Below are positions 18,227-26,332 of a DNA stretch of 64,000 nucleotides, in pieces. The DNA lies in NCBI RefSeq assembly GCF_021458635.1, contig NZ_JAIRDQ010000002.1, forward strand, positions 186,001 through 250,000. The letters are read 5' to 3'. This DNA is from Bradyrhizobium monzae (GTDB lineage: Bacteria; Pseudomonadota; Alphaproteobacteria; Rhizobiales; Xanthobacteraceae). Position 1 is the stretch's first letter. The number at the start of each line of letters is the position of its first letter. The notes beneath the pieces were generated by a model. That model saw only the letters and a program-made list of their open reading frames with translations. It was not told the origin of the DNA and did no database searches. The position numbers and the translations under genes are program-made.

Positions 18227-18257
18227 TGGCTTGGGAACCCGGATTCGAATCTACGCA
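18227..18257 (-). other. tRNA 3'-end-like relic
   Basis: This stretch reads TGGCTTGGGAACCCGGATTC then GAATCTACGCA and matches about 25 of the 31 terminal bases of the tRNA-Gln at 32902-32975, in the same orientation, including CCA and the TTCGAAT loop. The T-stem cannot pair (for example A-C and G-G oppositions), and no anticodon arm follows, so it is not a working tRNA. It may mark an earlier integration event 600 bp left of the present element. Chance similarity is possible. Confidence 0.35.
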
Positions 18258-18297
18258 GGGAGGATTGCCCTGCGGACCGCGCTTGGTACAGGCAAGG

Positions 18298-18672
18298 CTA
18301 ACTCACCTCCGAAGCCCGCACATCACGCGCCTGAAGCAGCGTCGTGAAGCCGCCATAGATCATGCGCTTGCCGTCGAACGGCATGTCGGAGCCCTTGAGA
18401 CGCGGATCGGCCATCACCTTGGCGTTGACGGCATCACGGCTCGCTCGATCGCGGTAGACGATCCACGAGAACACCACGACCTCATCCTCCGTCGCCATCA
18501 CCGCGCGCGGAAAGGATGTGAGCTCGCCATAGGGCACGTCATCGCCGATGCATTCGACGTAGTCGAGCGCACCATGCTCCATCCACACCGCGCAAGCCGT
18601 TCGGGCCAGCGCCTTGTAGGCCTCGATCTTGTCCTTCGCCACGGCCAGCACGAAACCATCGACATAGGGCAT
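18298..18672 (-). CDS. DUF1428-family protein
   Basis: 124 residues from the ATG at 18672, which has a GGAG site a few bases upstream. The N-terminus MPYVDGFVLAV and the pair FSWIVYRDRASRDAVN and MPFDGKRMIYGGF are the conserved blocks of DUF1428, small alpha/beta ferredoxin-like dimers of unknown role. The gene converges on the ABC ATPase and sits between a tRNA-like relic and attL. It may therefore be ordinary chromosome or cargo of an older insertion. Confidence 0.85.
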   Translation of the reverse strand: MPYVDGFVLAVAKDKIEAYKALARTACAVWMEHGALDYVECIGDDVPYGELTSFPRAVMATEDEVVVFSWIVYRDRASRDAVNAKVMADPRLKGSDMPFDGKRMIYGGFTTLLQARDVRASEVS

Positions 18673-18827
18673 CACGGATCTCCCTGGGTTGTACCTCCCA
18701 AGGACGATCGAATGCGCGCCGATCCGACCGGCGACGGCAATGTCGGGATGAGGCAAACCGTCGCGAACCGCGACCCGGCGGGCGGCCGGGGCAGAGGCAA
18801 TTCAGACCTGTGGGAGGCGCCTTGAAT

Positions 18828-18844
18828 TGGCTGGGGAACTAGGA
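18828..18844 (+). repeat. attL core: TGGCTGGGGAACTAGGA
   Basis: 17-bp perfect direct copy of 32902-32918, the last 17 bases of tRNA-Gln including CCA, read on the opposite strand. The identity ends at 18845 (C versus T). The surrounding bases are not tRNA, so this is the left attachment remnant. Confidence 0.85.
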
Positions 18845-18915
18845 CCCTGGGGACCCCCAGCAAAAATTCAACGATTTCAACAACCGCATGATTTAAAACA
18901 CCTTTTCAGGCTGAG

Positions 18916-18954
18916 CGGTTACGAGTAGTGGTTACGAGTCACGGTTACGAGGAC
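18916..18954 (+). repeat. Three tandem 13-bp iterons, left end (putative integrase arm sites)
   Basis: Three 13-mers in exact tandem share the core GGTTACGAG (18917, 18930, 18943): CGGTTACGAGTAG, TGGTTACGAGTCA, CGGTTACGAGGAC. They lie 72 bases inside attL and directly before the integrase ATG. The same core recurs at the right end of the element. The position and regular phasing fit arm-type binding sites of a tyrosine recombinase, possibly also regulating int. Confidence 0.7.
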
Positions 18955-18958
18955 TCGA

Positions 18959-19705
18959 ATGTCGATCGCCACGAACATCCAAAAACGTCCTGGTCGCACG
19001 TCCTACTATGTCCGCGTCGGGGTGCCGCTGAAGCTCCAGCCGGTCCTCAAGCGCAAAGAGATCTGGCAATCCCTCAAGACCACGGATCCACGGCAGGCGC
19101 GCGATAGAGCCGCGCCAGTGATCGCTTCCTACCGCGCGCAGTTCGCCGACCTTGAGCAGCGCCGGGAGCCCTCCCCTGCGGACCTTCAGGCAGCCGTGTG
19201 GACGCACTATGAGACCGAGCTGGACCAGGACGGCCGGGCGCGCGCGGCGCTCCCCACGGACGCCATGGTGCGAGAGGCGACCGACAATCTCGCGGCCGAT
19301 ATCCAGGCCGGCCGCATCCCCTGGTCTGCGGACCCGTTGGTGCAACTCAACGCAACCATCGATCTGGTCGTCATGAAGGACGCCGCGAAGATGGACCGCG
19401 AGCGTCGCGCTATCCAGCTCGCGGAGCTCCGGAAGCACCTCGCCGCCGGCGAGACAGCCCTGATCGAATGGAAAGCCGACGAGGTGATCCAGAGCGAGCG
19501 GCTGCTGATCGTGAAGGGCTCGCCGGCCTATCGCGATCTGTGCCAGCGTTTGCAACGCGCCCAGGTCGAGATCCTACAGCGGGCCGCCGAGCGCGATGCT
19601 GGCACCTGGGCCGGTGCGCCGTCTGATCCGATCGTGGTGCCGGCCGATCTCACCCAGGGTAAGCGGATTCTCCCTCCAGAGACAAGCAGAGAGCAACAGC
19701 TCTAG
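18959..19705 (+). pseudogene. Tyrosine-recombinase integrase, truncated before the catalytic domain
   Basis: 248 residues. The N-terminal RPGRTSYYVRVGVPLKL and KEIWQSLKTTDPRQAR blocks (about 10-48) are those of DUF6538-type phage integrases, which then run through a helical core-binding region. The chain stops at ILPPETSREQQL. The Arg...His-x-x-Arg...Tyr catalytic domain, about 170 residues in relatives, is absent in all frames downstream as far as I can read. Position and orientation, beside attL and reading inward, are normal for an integrase. The remaining product could still bind DNA but should not recombine it. Confidence 0.75.
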
Positions 19706-20213
19706 TGCTTGTCCCGAAGGGAGAGAGGTTTCGAGGTTCATTCCATCGAAGGTTAATCTGGAGCGTAGCGTTCGTGATGACAAACGCAGCGAGGTGGCGT
19801 CCATTGACCTCGCCCTAAGCTCCGCATCTCGATTGCAAGCAATCACGCGGTTATCTGGCCGTAGCCGGATGCCCAACCCTCTGCCAGATGTCCATCAACA
19901 GTGGGGTGGAGAAGGATGCCGCAAGGCAGGGCCTTCATCTTTTTGGCGCGTTCGACGATCATAGATCGTCCGGTGTAACCTAGCCAAGGCGTCCTGCTCT
20001 TCACAGGGGAGCGCTTGGCCCGATATCCCGTTCGCCTGCGGCTGGCTCATAGGTGGCGTCATGTTCCGCCACACCGTTCAATTGGGCCGCTATACTGCTG
20101 CGCAGGGCGCAACAGGGTCTCATCAACTTACGCATATAGCGATCTGCACTCGGATCACGCGCACTTTTCTTCGAGGCTGAGTTGAAAAAACAGCGCGTGA
20201 CCGGCAGTGTGAT
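19706..20213. other. Gene-free stretch after the integrase fragment
   Basis: About 500 bases with no convincing coding frame; the short ORFs here have no family features. It is the likely scar of a deletion that removed the integrase C-terminus and probably the regulatory and early genes of the element. A promoter and terminator pair lies at its right end. Confidence 0.5.
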
Positions 20214-20222
20214 TGCTATAAT
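20214..20222 (+). promoter_or_regulatory. Extended -10 promoter (TGCTATAAT)
   Basis: TG at 20214-20215 and a perfect TATAAT at 20217-20222 form an extended -10 on the plus strand, rare in this GC-rich DNA. No good -35 is seen at 17 bp; GTGACC lies only 14 bp upstream. Transcription would start near 20229 and meet the hairpin at 20258-20291. Confidence 0.5.
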
Positions 20223-20228
20223 GATCTC

Positions 20229-20292
20229 GACACCGACGCCGTGTGTCTCATCAGGGAAAGCCTCCGGTGTGCAACTCCACCGGGGGCTTTTC
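20229..20292 (+). ncRNA. Candidate small RNA, about 64 nt
   Basis: Defined only by an extended -10 promoter upstream and a strong 12-bp stem terminator ending in TTTT. It runs opposite to the tail and head genes and holds no ORF. It could instead be the remnant leader of a deleted rightward gene. No known RNA family is recognised. Confidence 0.3.
20258..20291. terminator. Strong hairpin terminator after tape-measure gene
   Basis: AAGCCTCCGGTG (20258-20269) pairs over 12 bases, including one G-T wobble, with CACCGGGGGCTT (20278-20289); the loop is 8 bases. TTTT follows on the plus strand. It begins four bases past the tape-measure stop at 20295, so it also ends the leftward structural operon, with a shorter U-run (TTT) in that direction. 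Confidence 0.8.
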
Positions 20293-20294
20293 TC

Positions 20295-22520
20295 TTACCG
20301 GAGGATGCCTCCAGGACGCCGCTGCGTCCTTAGCTCCTGGGCGATCAGCGTCATGATGTGATGGCGGGCCGACTCCGCGACCGTCTTGCCCATGCGTTCA
20401 TGATCCTGTGTCGATTGGCCGGGGCTGCCCTGGACGGTTACGGCAATCTGCGGCGCGATAACATGCTGCGGTCCGATCATGGGCGCTGCCGTGCCGCCAG
20501 CGCCGCCGACCAAGCCGCCATCGGCGAACCTGGGAATGCGGTCGCTGTTGATCGCCTCAAGGGTCGCGCGGTGCTGCGCGGTCGCAGCCGCGTTGACCAC
20601 GAATTCACCGTGCGACAAGCGCGCCAAAACCCGGTCATCGCGCGGGCCACCTGGGCCGGTCACTTCGCCGCCGTCGGCGAACATCGGGAAGCTCAAGCCG
20701 CCGGTGCCCGCCCCAAGGCCCGACGACATGGCCGGCGCCGCTCCCGAGCCCAGGCCGAACACGCCGCCGATGCCGTTGAGCAGCGGTTTAATGATCAAGG
20801 CCTGGTTTGCCATCTGCAACAGCGAGCGTCCAAAGCTCGCCGCGAAGGATTGCAGCGACTGTGTCGCGGTCTTCGTGCCCATCTCGAAATCGGTGAGCGG
20901 GCCGTTCAAGCTGCTGGAGAACGAGTCACCGAGCCCCTTCAGGGCATTGTTAACCCGGATAGCCGCCGCCTCGGTGGAAGCGAGCGCGCGCGGAACGTCG
21001 TTCCCATAGATGCCGCGAAGTTCCTGGGCGATTTGCACGTCCTCCGGCGACATAAGCGCGGTCTGGCGGCTGAAATCGATCTGGGACTGAACCTTGGCCT
21101 TTGCCAGTGCATCCGCCGCATCGCTTGCGCGGCTCTGTAGCTCCTTAAACTTGGCCGCTTGGTCGGCAGTCTCTTTGCCGCCGTTCGCCTGCACGGCAGC
21201 CGTTTCCTGAGCCTCCGCGCGGAAGCGGGCCAGTGCCGCTTCACCCAGGCCTACCGCCTTAGTGTCGGCCTCCATTTGCTGGGTATGCCGGCGCAGCGAG
21301 TTGATCGCCGTATCAACCTTGTCGTCCTGGTTGGTCGTCGGTGCGCCTGGGGCCTTGGACGTATCGCGGCGAACGCCCGACTGAATGTTCGTCGCCTCTT
21401 GCATGGCGCGCTGCTGATTGGCCGGGTTCATCATGCCCGCCCGCAACCTGTTCACGCCATCAAGGCGCCGCGCATCGAGACCAGTCTCGATGCCGAGCGA
21501 AGCCGGGTCGGAATTCAGACCCAGCGCGCCGGTCATCTCGGTCATGCGGGTCCAGATCGACGAGCTACCCAGGGCCGCGAAGGCGTCGGGAATCTGCTTA
21601 AGCAGGCCGTAAAGCTTGTCCGCCAACCCGACCAATTCGGCGAAGGTCTCGACAACCGAGACCCAGTTGTCTTTGAAGTTGATACCGAGCTGGGCCATGT
21701 CCTGTTGGATCGGCTTCCATTTGTCGGCGAGGATCTTCTGGGCTTCGTCCATGCGGTCGCGCAGCTGGATTGCCCGGCCGATGTCGTCTTGGCTGACGAT
21801 CTCAGCCTTGGACATGGCGTCGGCCTTCTGGAGCATCTGATCCAGATAGCCGTTATCGGCGCGCAACGCCGCGGCGACGGGCTCGCCGAAAGCCTTGCCG
21901 GCAATGTCGAGGGCGGCGACCCGCTCGCCTTTCTGCATCGCCTGGTCAATCAGCGCGACGATCGCGCGAAGCCTGGTCTCGGTGTTCGTCGATCGCGCAA
22001 ACTGGCCAACCCCGGCATTGCCGGCGAAGTTTTCGGCCTTCACGAGCGCGTCGATCCGCTGTTGGAGCTCGCTTCCGCCAAGCTGTTCGGTTGACGCCTG
22101 ATTGAAGTGCTGTAGCGCCTCGGTGACCTGATCGATGGACAGCGCGGCACTAGGCGCGCTCTTGGTGAAGCGCTGAAAGAAGTCAGTTCCGACGCCGCTC
22201 GAGCCGGCCTTCGCTGCGATCGCGTTGAACGCTTCGATCTGCTGGCCGGCAAGCTCAACGCTCTTCTTTAGGAAAGCGAACGTATCGACGACGGCGGTGA
22301 CGCCCAGGGCGATCGGCCGGAGGGCCGTAAGCAGCCGCCCAAACGCAAGCGTTGCGGCGCCAGCCGTGCCCTGGGACGCCAGGAAGCCGGCCGACATTTT
22401 GATGGTAGTCGCGGTGACCGCGCGCGCTGCATTCGCCGCGAGCACGGAGGTTTCGTTCATCTGGCTCTTGAAGGTATCGAGGCCGGTGACTTTGATGGGG
22501 ATATTAAGCGCGGGCGTCAT
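20295..22520 (-). CDS. Phage tail tape-measure protein
   Basis: 741 residues. It is rich in alanine and helices with long amphipathic stretches, hydrophobic segments near 45-85 and coiled-coil-like regions around 380-480. The C-terminus carries the common tape-measure block FADGGEVTGPGG...HGEFVVNAAAT (about 625-665) with a second FADGGLVGG. Tape-measure proteins set tail length, at roughly 0.15 nm per residue, so a tail near 110 nm would be expected. It is the last gene of the leftward run and ends at the hairpin terminator. It overlaps the preceding small tail gene by 17 bases. Confidence 0.88.
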   Translation of the reverse strand: MTPALNIPIKVTGLDTFKSQMNETSVLAANAARAVTATTIKMSAGFLASQGTAGAATLAFGRLLTALRPIALGVTAVVDTFAFLKKSVELAGQQIEAFNAIAAKAGSSGVGTDFFQRFTKSAPSAALSIDQVTEALQHFNQASTEQLGGSELQQRIDALVKAENFAGNAGVGQFARSTNTETRLRAIVALIDQAMQKGERVAALDIAGKAFGEPVAAALRADNGYLDQMLQKADAMSKAEIVSQDDIGRAIQLRDRMDEAQKILADKWKPIQQDMAQLGINFKDNWVSVVETFAELVGLADKLYGLLKQIPDAFAALGSSSIWTRMTEMTGALGLNSDPASLGIETGLDARRLDGVNRLRAGMMNPANQQRAMQEATNIQSGVRRDTSKAPGAPTTNQDDKVDTAINSLRRHTQQMEADTKAVGLGEAALARFRAEAQETAAVQANGGKETADQAAKFKELQSRASDAADALAKAKVQSQIDFSRQTALMSPEDVQIAQELRGIYGNDVPRALASTEAAAIRVNNALKGLGDSFSSSLNGPLTDFEMGTKTATQSLQSFAASFGRSLLQMANQALIIKPLLNGIGGVFGLGSGAAPAMSSGLGAGTGGLSFPMFADGGEVTGPGGPRDDRVLARLSHGEFVVNAAATAQHRATLEAINSDRIPRFADGGLVGGAGGTAAPMIGPQHVIAPQIAVTVQGSPGQSTQDHERMGKTVAESARHHIMTLIAQELRTQRRPGGILR

Positions 22521-22845
22521 CGGGCTTTCCTACGTAAAGGGCCATGAGGAGATCGGCGGCAGCGGCAGCATTGGCGGCGACGGGCTTGCCCCGAACGTGC
22601 TGATCTAGAAGCTTGTCGGCGTCACGTTCCGGCATACCGGAGCCGACCAAACCAAGCTCCAAAATGCGTTCGATATCGTCGATCGAATAGGCGCCGGTCT
22701 CAAAACCGAGCAAGAGCGATGCCGCCGGCTTGCTGTTGATGCCGCGATAGCTCAGCACGCGGCGAACCCAGGGATGGTTGAGGTTCAAGCCATAGGTTTC
22801 CTCGCCCCAGGTGATCGTTCGGGCGCACGGGTCGATTTCACTCAC
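22504..22845 (-). CDS. Tail assembly chaperone-like protein (Phage_TAC_11 / GTA gp10-like)
   Basis: 113 residues. The block SIDDIERILELGLVGSGM and the later helix ending LLMALYVGKP resemble the pattern of GTA gp10-type tail assembly chaperones, which normally precede the tape measure, as here. It overlaps both neighbours (4 bases with the gp10-like gene, 17 with the tape measure). A second protein of this type is encoded at 30425-30745. The assignment rests on pattern and position only. Confidence 0.6.
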   Translation of the reverse strand: MSEIDPCARTITWGEETYGLNLNHPWVRRVLSYRGINSKPAASLLLGFETGAYSIDDIERILELGLVGSGMPERDADKLLDQHVRGKPVAANAAAAADLLMALYVGKPDDARA

Positions 22846-23234
22846 TTCAGAACCTCACTAACTGCATCATTGATTGCTTCCTGGATCTCGGGTTTGAGCG
22901 CACGGTAGGTTGGCCAAAAGAACGGCTGCGCGGTTTGGTGCGAGGTCCCGTATTCGAACGCCTCGGCGTAATCGTATGGCTCTCCGCTGCCCTCTCGCAC
23001 TTCCTTGGTTGTCATGTCGCCGCCGGCCTGCACGATGTATTCGAGATCGTTGGCGCCGGGGGCGACGGAGCACGACGCTTCCAAGGCGCCCGACTCCGGC
23101 GACTGCTCAAGCGCGCGCAATGCTTCGCGCTGGGAATCCGAAAGACGGAAGGCTTGTTCGCGGAGAACGTCCGATAGCTGCTCGGTGAGCTTGTCGGGCA
23201 GAGATGTGAGGTAGGTTTCGAGATCATCAGCCAT
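22842..23234 (-). CDS. HK97 gp10-like tail completion / neck protein
   Basis: 130 residues. The C-terminal half YAEAFEYGTSHQTAQPFFWP then TYRALKPEIQEAINDA is the hallmark of the HK97 gp10 family, which sits at the head-tail joint of siphophages. The start at 23234 is three bases after the terminase stop, and the end overlaps the next gene by four bases. Confidence 0.85.
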   Translation of the reverse strand: MADDLETYLTSLPDKLTEQLSDVLREQAFRLSDSQREALRALEQSPESGALEASCSVAPGANDLEYIVQAGGDMTTKEVREGSGEPYDYAEAFEYGTSHQTAQPFFWPTYRALKPEIQEAINDAVSEVLK

Positions 23235-23237
23235 GTG

Positions 23238-24884
23238 TCACCACGAAAGCAGGTCCGCCGTCACGGCGGGGTTGCTGTAAAGGGAAAGATTGGTGTCACC
23301 GGCAGCGGCGCGCGACACGGCCATCCAGGTCGCCGCGACGCCGTCAACGCGATCGGTGCTCTTGTCCTTGTGAATTGTGCGGTTGTCGTTTGCGTCGGTG
23401 CGGATGGCGACGTTGGCGAAGTTCCAGCGTAATACCGGATGGCCGCCATGCTGGAATTTGCCGCTGATGATAGCTGCCTCAAGAGTGTTGAGCGCAGGCG
23501 ATTGAAACTTCCAATACTGCGGGATGGTGACGACTGGGAAACCCTCCTGCGTCAACGGAGCTATCACGGCCTGGGCATAGGCCACGTCAAAGCCGATCTC
23601 TTGGACCTGGAAACGCTCCGCGAGCGATCGGATGTAGTCCGCCACCGCAGCGTTATCGATGACGTTGCCGGGCGTGGCTGTAATGAAGCCTTGCTTAGCC
23701 CAGGTCACGTAGTCGACGCCGTCGAGGTCGCCGCGCTTGCGGATATCGGCCTCGGGGCAAAAGAAGTGCGACAGCACGGTGTAGGTCTCGCCGTCTTTGA
23801 AGCACGCGACGACCGACGAAAGGTCGGTGGTCTTGGACATATCGACGCCAACCCAGCAGGGCGCACCGCGCAACGCCTCATAGTCGATCGGGTGGGCGCC
23901 CTTGTCATAAGTCGCCATATCGACAAAGGGTGAGGTCGAGTGGTCGAGCCAAACATTGAGCTTGTATTGCAACAGGCTGTTGCGTTCGGTCGGGCTGTCC
24001 TTTGCCGTTGCCACGTGTCGCCGAAAGCCCGCGATCGACGGATATCCATGGACGCTGCCGGGGTTCACGCGGCGCCATGCTTCCTCGCTAGTGTAATCAA
24101 CATCTGATGGGGATTCGAGCAACACCGGCAGCCACGTCGGGTCAACGATATCGCCGCGTGCGATCTTGCGGGCGCGCTCGATTACCTCATAGGCGATGTT
24201 GTCCTGTCCGCGACCGGCCGTCGTCGCAACGACAAGCAAGCTATTGTCGATCTTGTCCAGGCCATTGGCGAGAACAGTCCAAAGCGCAGTGCCCCGCCAG
24301 ACATGGATCTCGTCTGCCAGCACGAATGAAGGGGTCCGCCCGTCCTGGGACGGCGCGTCGGACGAGATCACTTCCAACTCGGTGCTGTCGTCGGGATAGC
24401 TGATCTTTTTGGCGCTGTTGAAGGCGTCATAGATTTTTGTCGCCGGGACAAGGTGCTTCGGATCTGCCTTGATGATCCCGCGCGCCTCTTTGAATGCGAT
24501 ACCCGCCTGCTTACGATCGCTGGCAGCAAAGATCACTTCGCCGCCGGCCACGCGCTCGGGGCCGATCGTGTGAAGCAGCGCCAATGCCGCGGATAGGCTG
24601 GTCTTGCGATTGCCTTTTGCGATGAGAATGACGACGCGCGAGATGATCCGGTTGCCGGCGTCGTCGCGCGGTCCATAGATCGCGCGGACGATACGCTCTT
24701 GCCAGGGATCAAGTTGGAATTGCTTTCGGGGCAGCGTCGATTTTGGATGCTTAAGCCGCCGGAGGAATTCGACCGCTCGCTCGCCATAGCCGAACGGGTC
24801 GGGAATTGGCGAGTCGTCGAAAATCCAGTGCGGATAGGTGTCCTTAGAGGGCGAGCGGATTGTCATCGTCGCCTTCGTTGTCAT
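23238..24884 (-). CDS. Terminase large subunit (HK97/Terminase_1 type)
   Basis: 548 residues. Its ATPase domain has a Walker-A-like VILIAKGNRKTSLSAAL (about 85-101), Walker B LADEIHVW (about 188-195) and the coupling motif VVATTAGRG. The C-terminal RNase-H-like nuclease begins VGVDMSKTTDLS, with further acidic residues in IGFDVAYAQ and STDRVDGVAA. It cuts and pumps DNA into the prohead through the portal. All motifs appear intact. The start overlaps the small subunit by 41 bases; an internal ATG at 24866 is an alternative. Terminase is normally the first structural gene, but here it comes late, after the capsid genes. Confidence 0.93.
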   Translation of the reverse strand: MTTKATMTIRSPSKDTYPHWIFDDSPIPDPFGYGERAVEFLRRLKHPKSTLPRKQFQLDPWQERIVRAIYGPRDDAGNRIISRVVILIAKGNRKTSLSAALALLHTIGPERVAGGEVIFAASDRKQAGIAFKEARGIIKADPKHLVPATKIYDAFNSAKKISYPDDSTELEVISSDAPSQDGRTPSFVLADEIHVWRGTALWTVLANGLDKIDNSLLVVATTAGRGQDNIAYEVIERARKIARGDIVDPTWLPVLLESPSDVDYTSEEAWRRVNPGSVHGYPSIAGFRRHVATAKDSPTERNSLLQYKLNVWLDHSTSPFVDMATYDKGAHPIDYEALRGAPCWVGVDMSKTTDLSSVVACFKDGETYTVLSHFFCPEADIRKRGDLDGVDYVTWAKQGFITATPGNVIDNAAVADYIRSLAERFQVQEIGFDVAYAQAVIAPLTQEGFPVVTIPQYWKFQSPALNTLEAAIISGKFQHGGHPVLRWNFANVAIRTDANDNRTIHKDKSTDRVDGVAATWMAVSRAAAGDTNLSLYSNPAVTADLLSW

Positions 24885-25242
24885 TCTCGCGCACGGCCGG
24901 CCGCGAACGCGAAACCGGGGTTAGCCCCAGCTCAGCGGCGAGCTGGCGAGCGGTCATCATGCTCTTGTCCTGGGCGCGGAGCAGCTTCAGGTCGATCTCG
25001 GTGCGCAAGAGCGCTTCCAACTGACGGACCCTACCCATGGCGACGCAGTAGCTCTCCAATGAGCCCAGGTCCGCAATGGTCAGGATGCGGCGTTTGGCAA
25101 GCTCGGGCATGACGCGGCGCCATTCGGCCTTCGCGTGCTTGCTCAACCAGGACGGCGGCCGGGTCGAGGCATCGAGAGCGTGCGAGCTTGGCGCCAACTC
25201 TGGCTTTCTGCCTCTCACTGTGACAATCTCTGAGTGAGACAT
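24844..25242 (-). CDS. Terminase small subunit, P27 family
   Basis: 132 residues. The block PPSWLSKHAKAEWRRVMPEL (about 28-47), followed by DLGSLESYCVAMGRV, is the standard P27 small-terminase signature, and the AARQLAAELGLTPVSRSR helix resembles its C-terminal part. Small terminases recognise the packaging site. It lies directly before the large subunit and 26 bases from the divergent moron start. Confidence 0.88.
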   Translation of the reverse strand: MSHSEIVTVRGRKPELAPSSHALDASTRPPSWLSKHAKAEWRRVMPELAKRRILTIADLGSLESYCVAMGRVRQLEALLRTEIDLKLLRAQDKSMMTARQLAAELGLTPVSRSRPAVRENDNEGDDDNPLAL

Positions 25243-25268
25243 CGGGCTGATGAGGGACTTTGGGCGTA

Positions 25269-26006
25269 ATGAAGGAAATTGGAGTTAGGCTTACTGTTGC
25301 TATCGTTGCTTTCTTCTCTGGAATGGCCGCTACACTCTTCCTGATTCCCTTCTGGGCGGGACCATTGATTTCCGCTGTTCAAGAAGGGAAGCCTGCCGAC
25401 TGGATCGGCTTCGCTGGCAACTTTGGGGCGGGGCTGATGACGCTCATTGCTGCGGGCGCGGCCATTTATGGCGCCACGTTCGCGGCCCGACCTGTTTACG
25501 ACCAACTTCTGGAGTTGGCGCGGCAAAACGACGTTGGCAGTCTCGGAGTGTTGAGCAAACGATCGTTGGACCTCAACAATGAGCGCATCTTGATTCATCG
25601 AATCATCACCGGTGTGGTGATGATCGACACGCACCTTAAGAACTTGTTGGCAAATTCGCTCATACCGGAGACGGGTGAACTTGTTGTGAGCATCGACCGG
25701 TTTGAAGAAGCTGTCGACGATCTCAGAGCTAGCGCCGGAATCATTTGGGGAACGGTAGCGGTTCAGAAGACGAAGCGCGTTTTTTTGGATGCGGCATTGG
25801 ATGCTGCGACGAATATCATGAACATCAATCGTCTGAATCCCCCAGCTCATCCGCAACGGATCGCTGCGTTCAGAAGCAACGCCGTTCACTGGCAGAAACT
25901 GAGCAAGCATGTGAAGGACCTTGGTCACTTGCTGCACGATGCCGTCGACGTCAGCGCCGACCGAACGTCTGCGATGCTGGCCGACCTGGAGCATCGCGTA
26001 TTCTAA
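25269..26006 (+). CDS. Membrane-anchored protein of unknown function, prophage moron
   Basis: 245 residues from the ATG at 25269. It is the only rightward gene among the 17 leftward structural genes. Two N-terminal hydrophobic segments (about 6-28 and 42-66) flank a short loop with KPADWIGFAGNFGAGL. The remainder is a soluble, mostly helical cytoplasmic domain of about 170 residues. The DNA is visibly poorer in GC than the head genes on both sides. No enzymatic motif is recognised. Placement, orientation and composition are those of phage morons (superinfection exclusion or defence cargo), but the function here is inference only. It is separated by 11 bases from the head-closure gene end. Confidence 0.7.
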   Translation: MKEIGVRLTVAIVAFFSGMAATLFLIPFWAGPLISAVQEGKPADWIGFAGNFGAGLMTLIAAGAAIYGATFAARPVYDQLLELARQNDVGSLGVLSKRSLDLNNERILIHRIITGVVMIDTHLKNLLANSLIPETGELVVSIDRFEEAVDDLRASAGIIWGTVAVQKTKRVFLDAALDAATNIMNINRLNPPAHPQRIAAFRSNAVHWQKLSKHVKDLGHLLHDAVDVSADRTSAMLADLEHRVF

Positions 26007-26017
26007 GAAAGGCCTGT

Positions 26018-26332
26018 TCATCCGCCCCTCCGACAATTGAGGTCCAGGCCAACGCGGCGGCCGATCTCGCTGACGCCGATGATCTCGAATTGCTGCCCCT
26101 GATACGTGACGCGGTTCTCAAGCGTAACGCCGTCCAGGAAGCGCGTGCGGAACGTCAGCAAGGCATTGGTGGTCTCCCCGCGCTGGCCTTCCTGATTGTC
26201 GGTCGCGTTCTTCAGGAGCTGGGCGCGCATGGTCGCAACCAGCGTCCAGGTCTCTACGGGTGTGCCGTAGAGGTCTAGGCCGGTGGTGCGGCGCTGGATT
26301 TCAATGACGCGGTCGAGGTTGCCGGCCCTCAT
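26018..26332 (-). CDS. Phage head closure / head-tail adaptor protein
   Basis: 104 residues. It starts MRAGNLDRVIEIQR and has a central WTLVATMRAQLL block and the terminal VTYQGQQFEIIGVSEIGRR, the normal layout of the SPP1 gp16/HK97 gp7-like head-tail joining family. It overlaps the DUF3168 gene by four bases. In a complete virion it closes the portal after packaging. Confidence 0.85.
   Translation of the reverse strand: MRAGNLDRVIEIQRRTTGLDLYGTPVETWTLVATMRAQLLKNATDNQEGQRGETTNALLTFRTRFLDGVTLENRVTYQGQQFEIIGVSEIGRRVGLDLNCRRGG

Noticed and set aside
18227-18300. A second functional tRNA left of the prophage
   Set aside because: Only the 3' third resembles a tRNA; the T-stem does not pair and no anticodon or D arm follows.
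18847-18860. CTGGGG-AC-CCCCAG palindrome beside attL
   Set aside because: Short GC palindrome with no T-run and no counterpart at the right end; probably chance.
19596-19964. Possible frameshifted C-terminus of the integrase
   Set aside because: The frame lacks any R...HxxR...Y pattern and looks like noncoding sequence, so truncation rather than frameshift is favoured.
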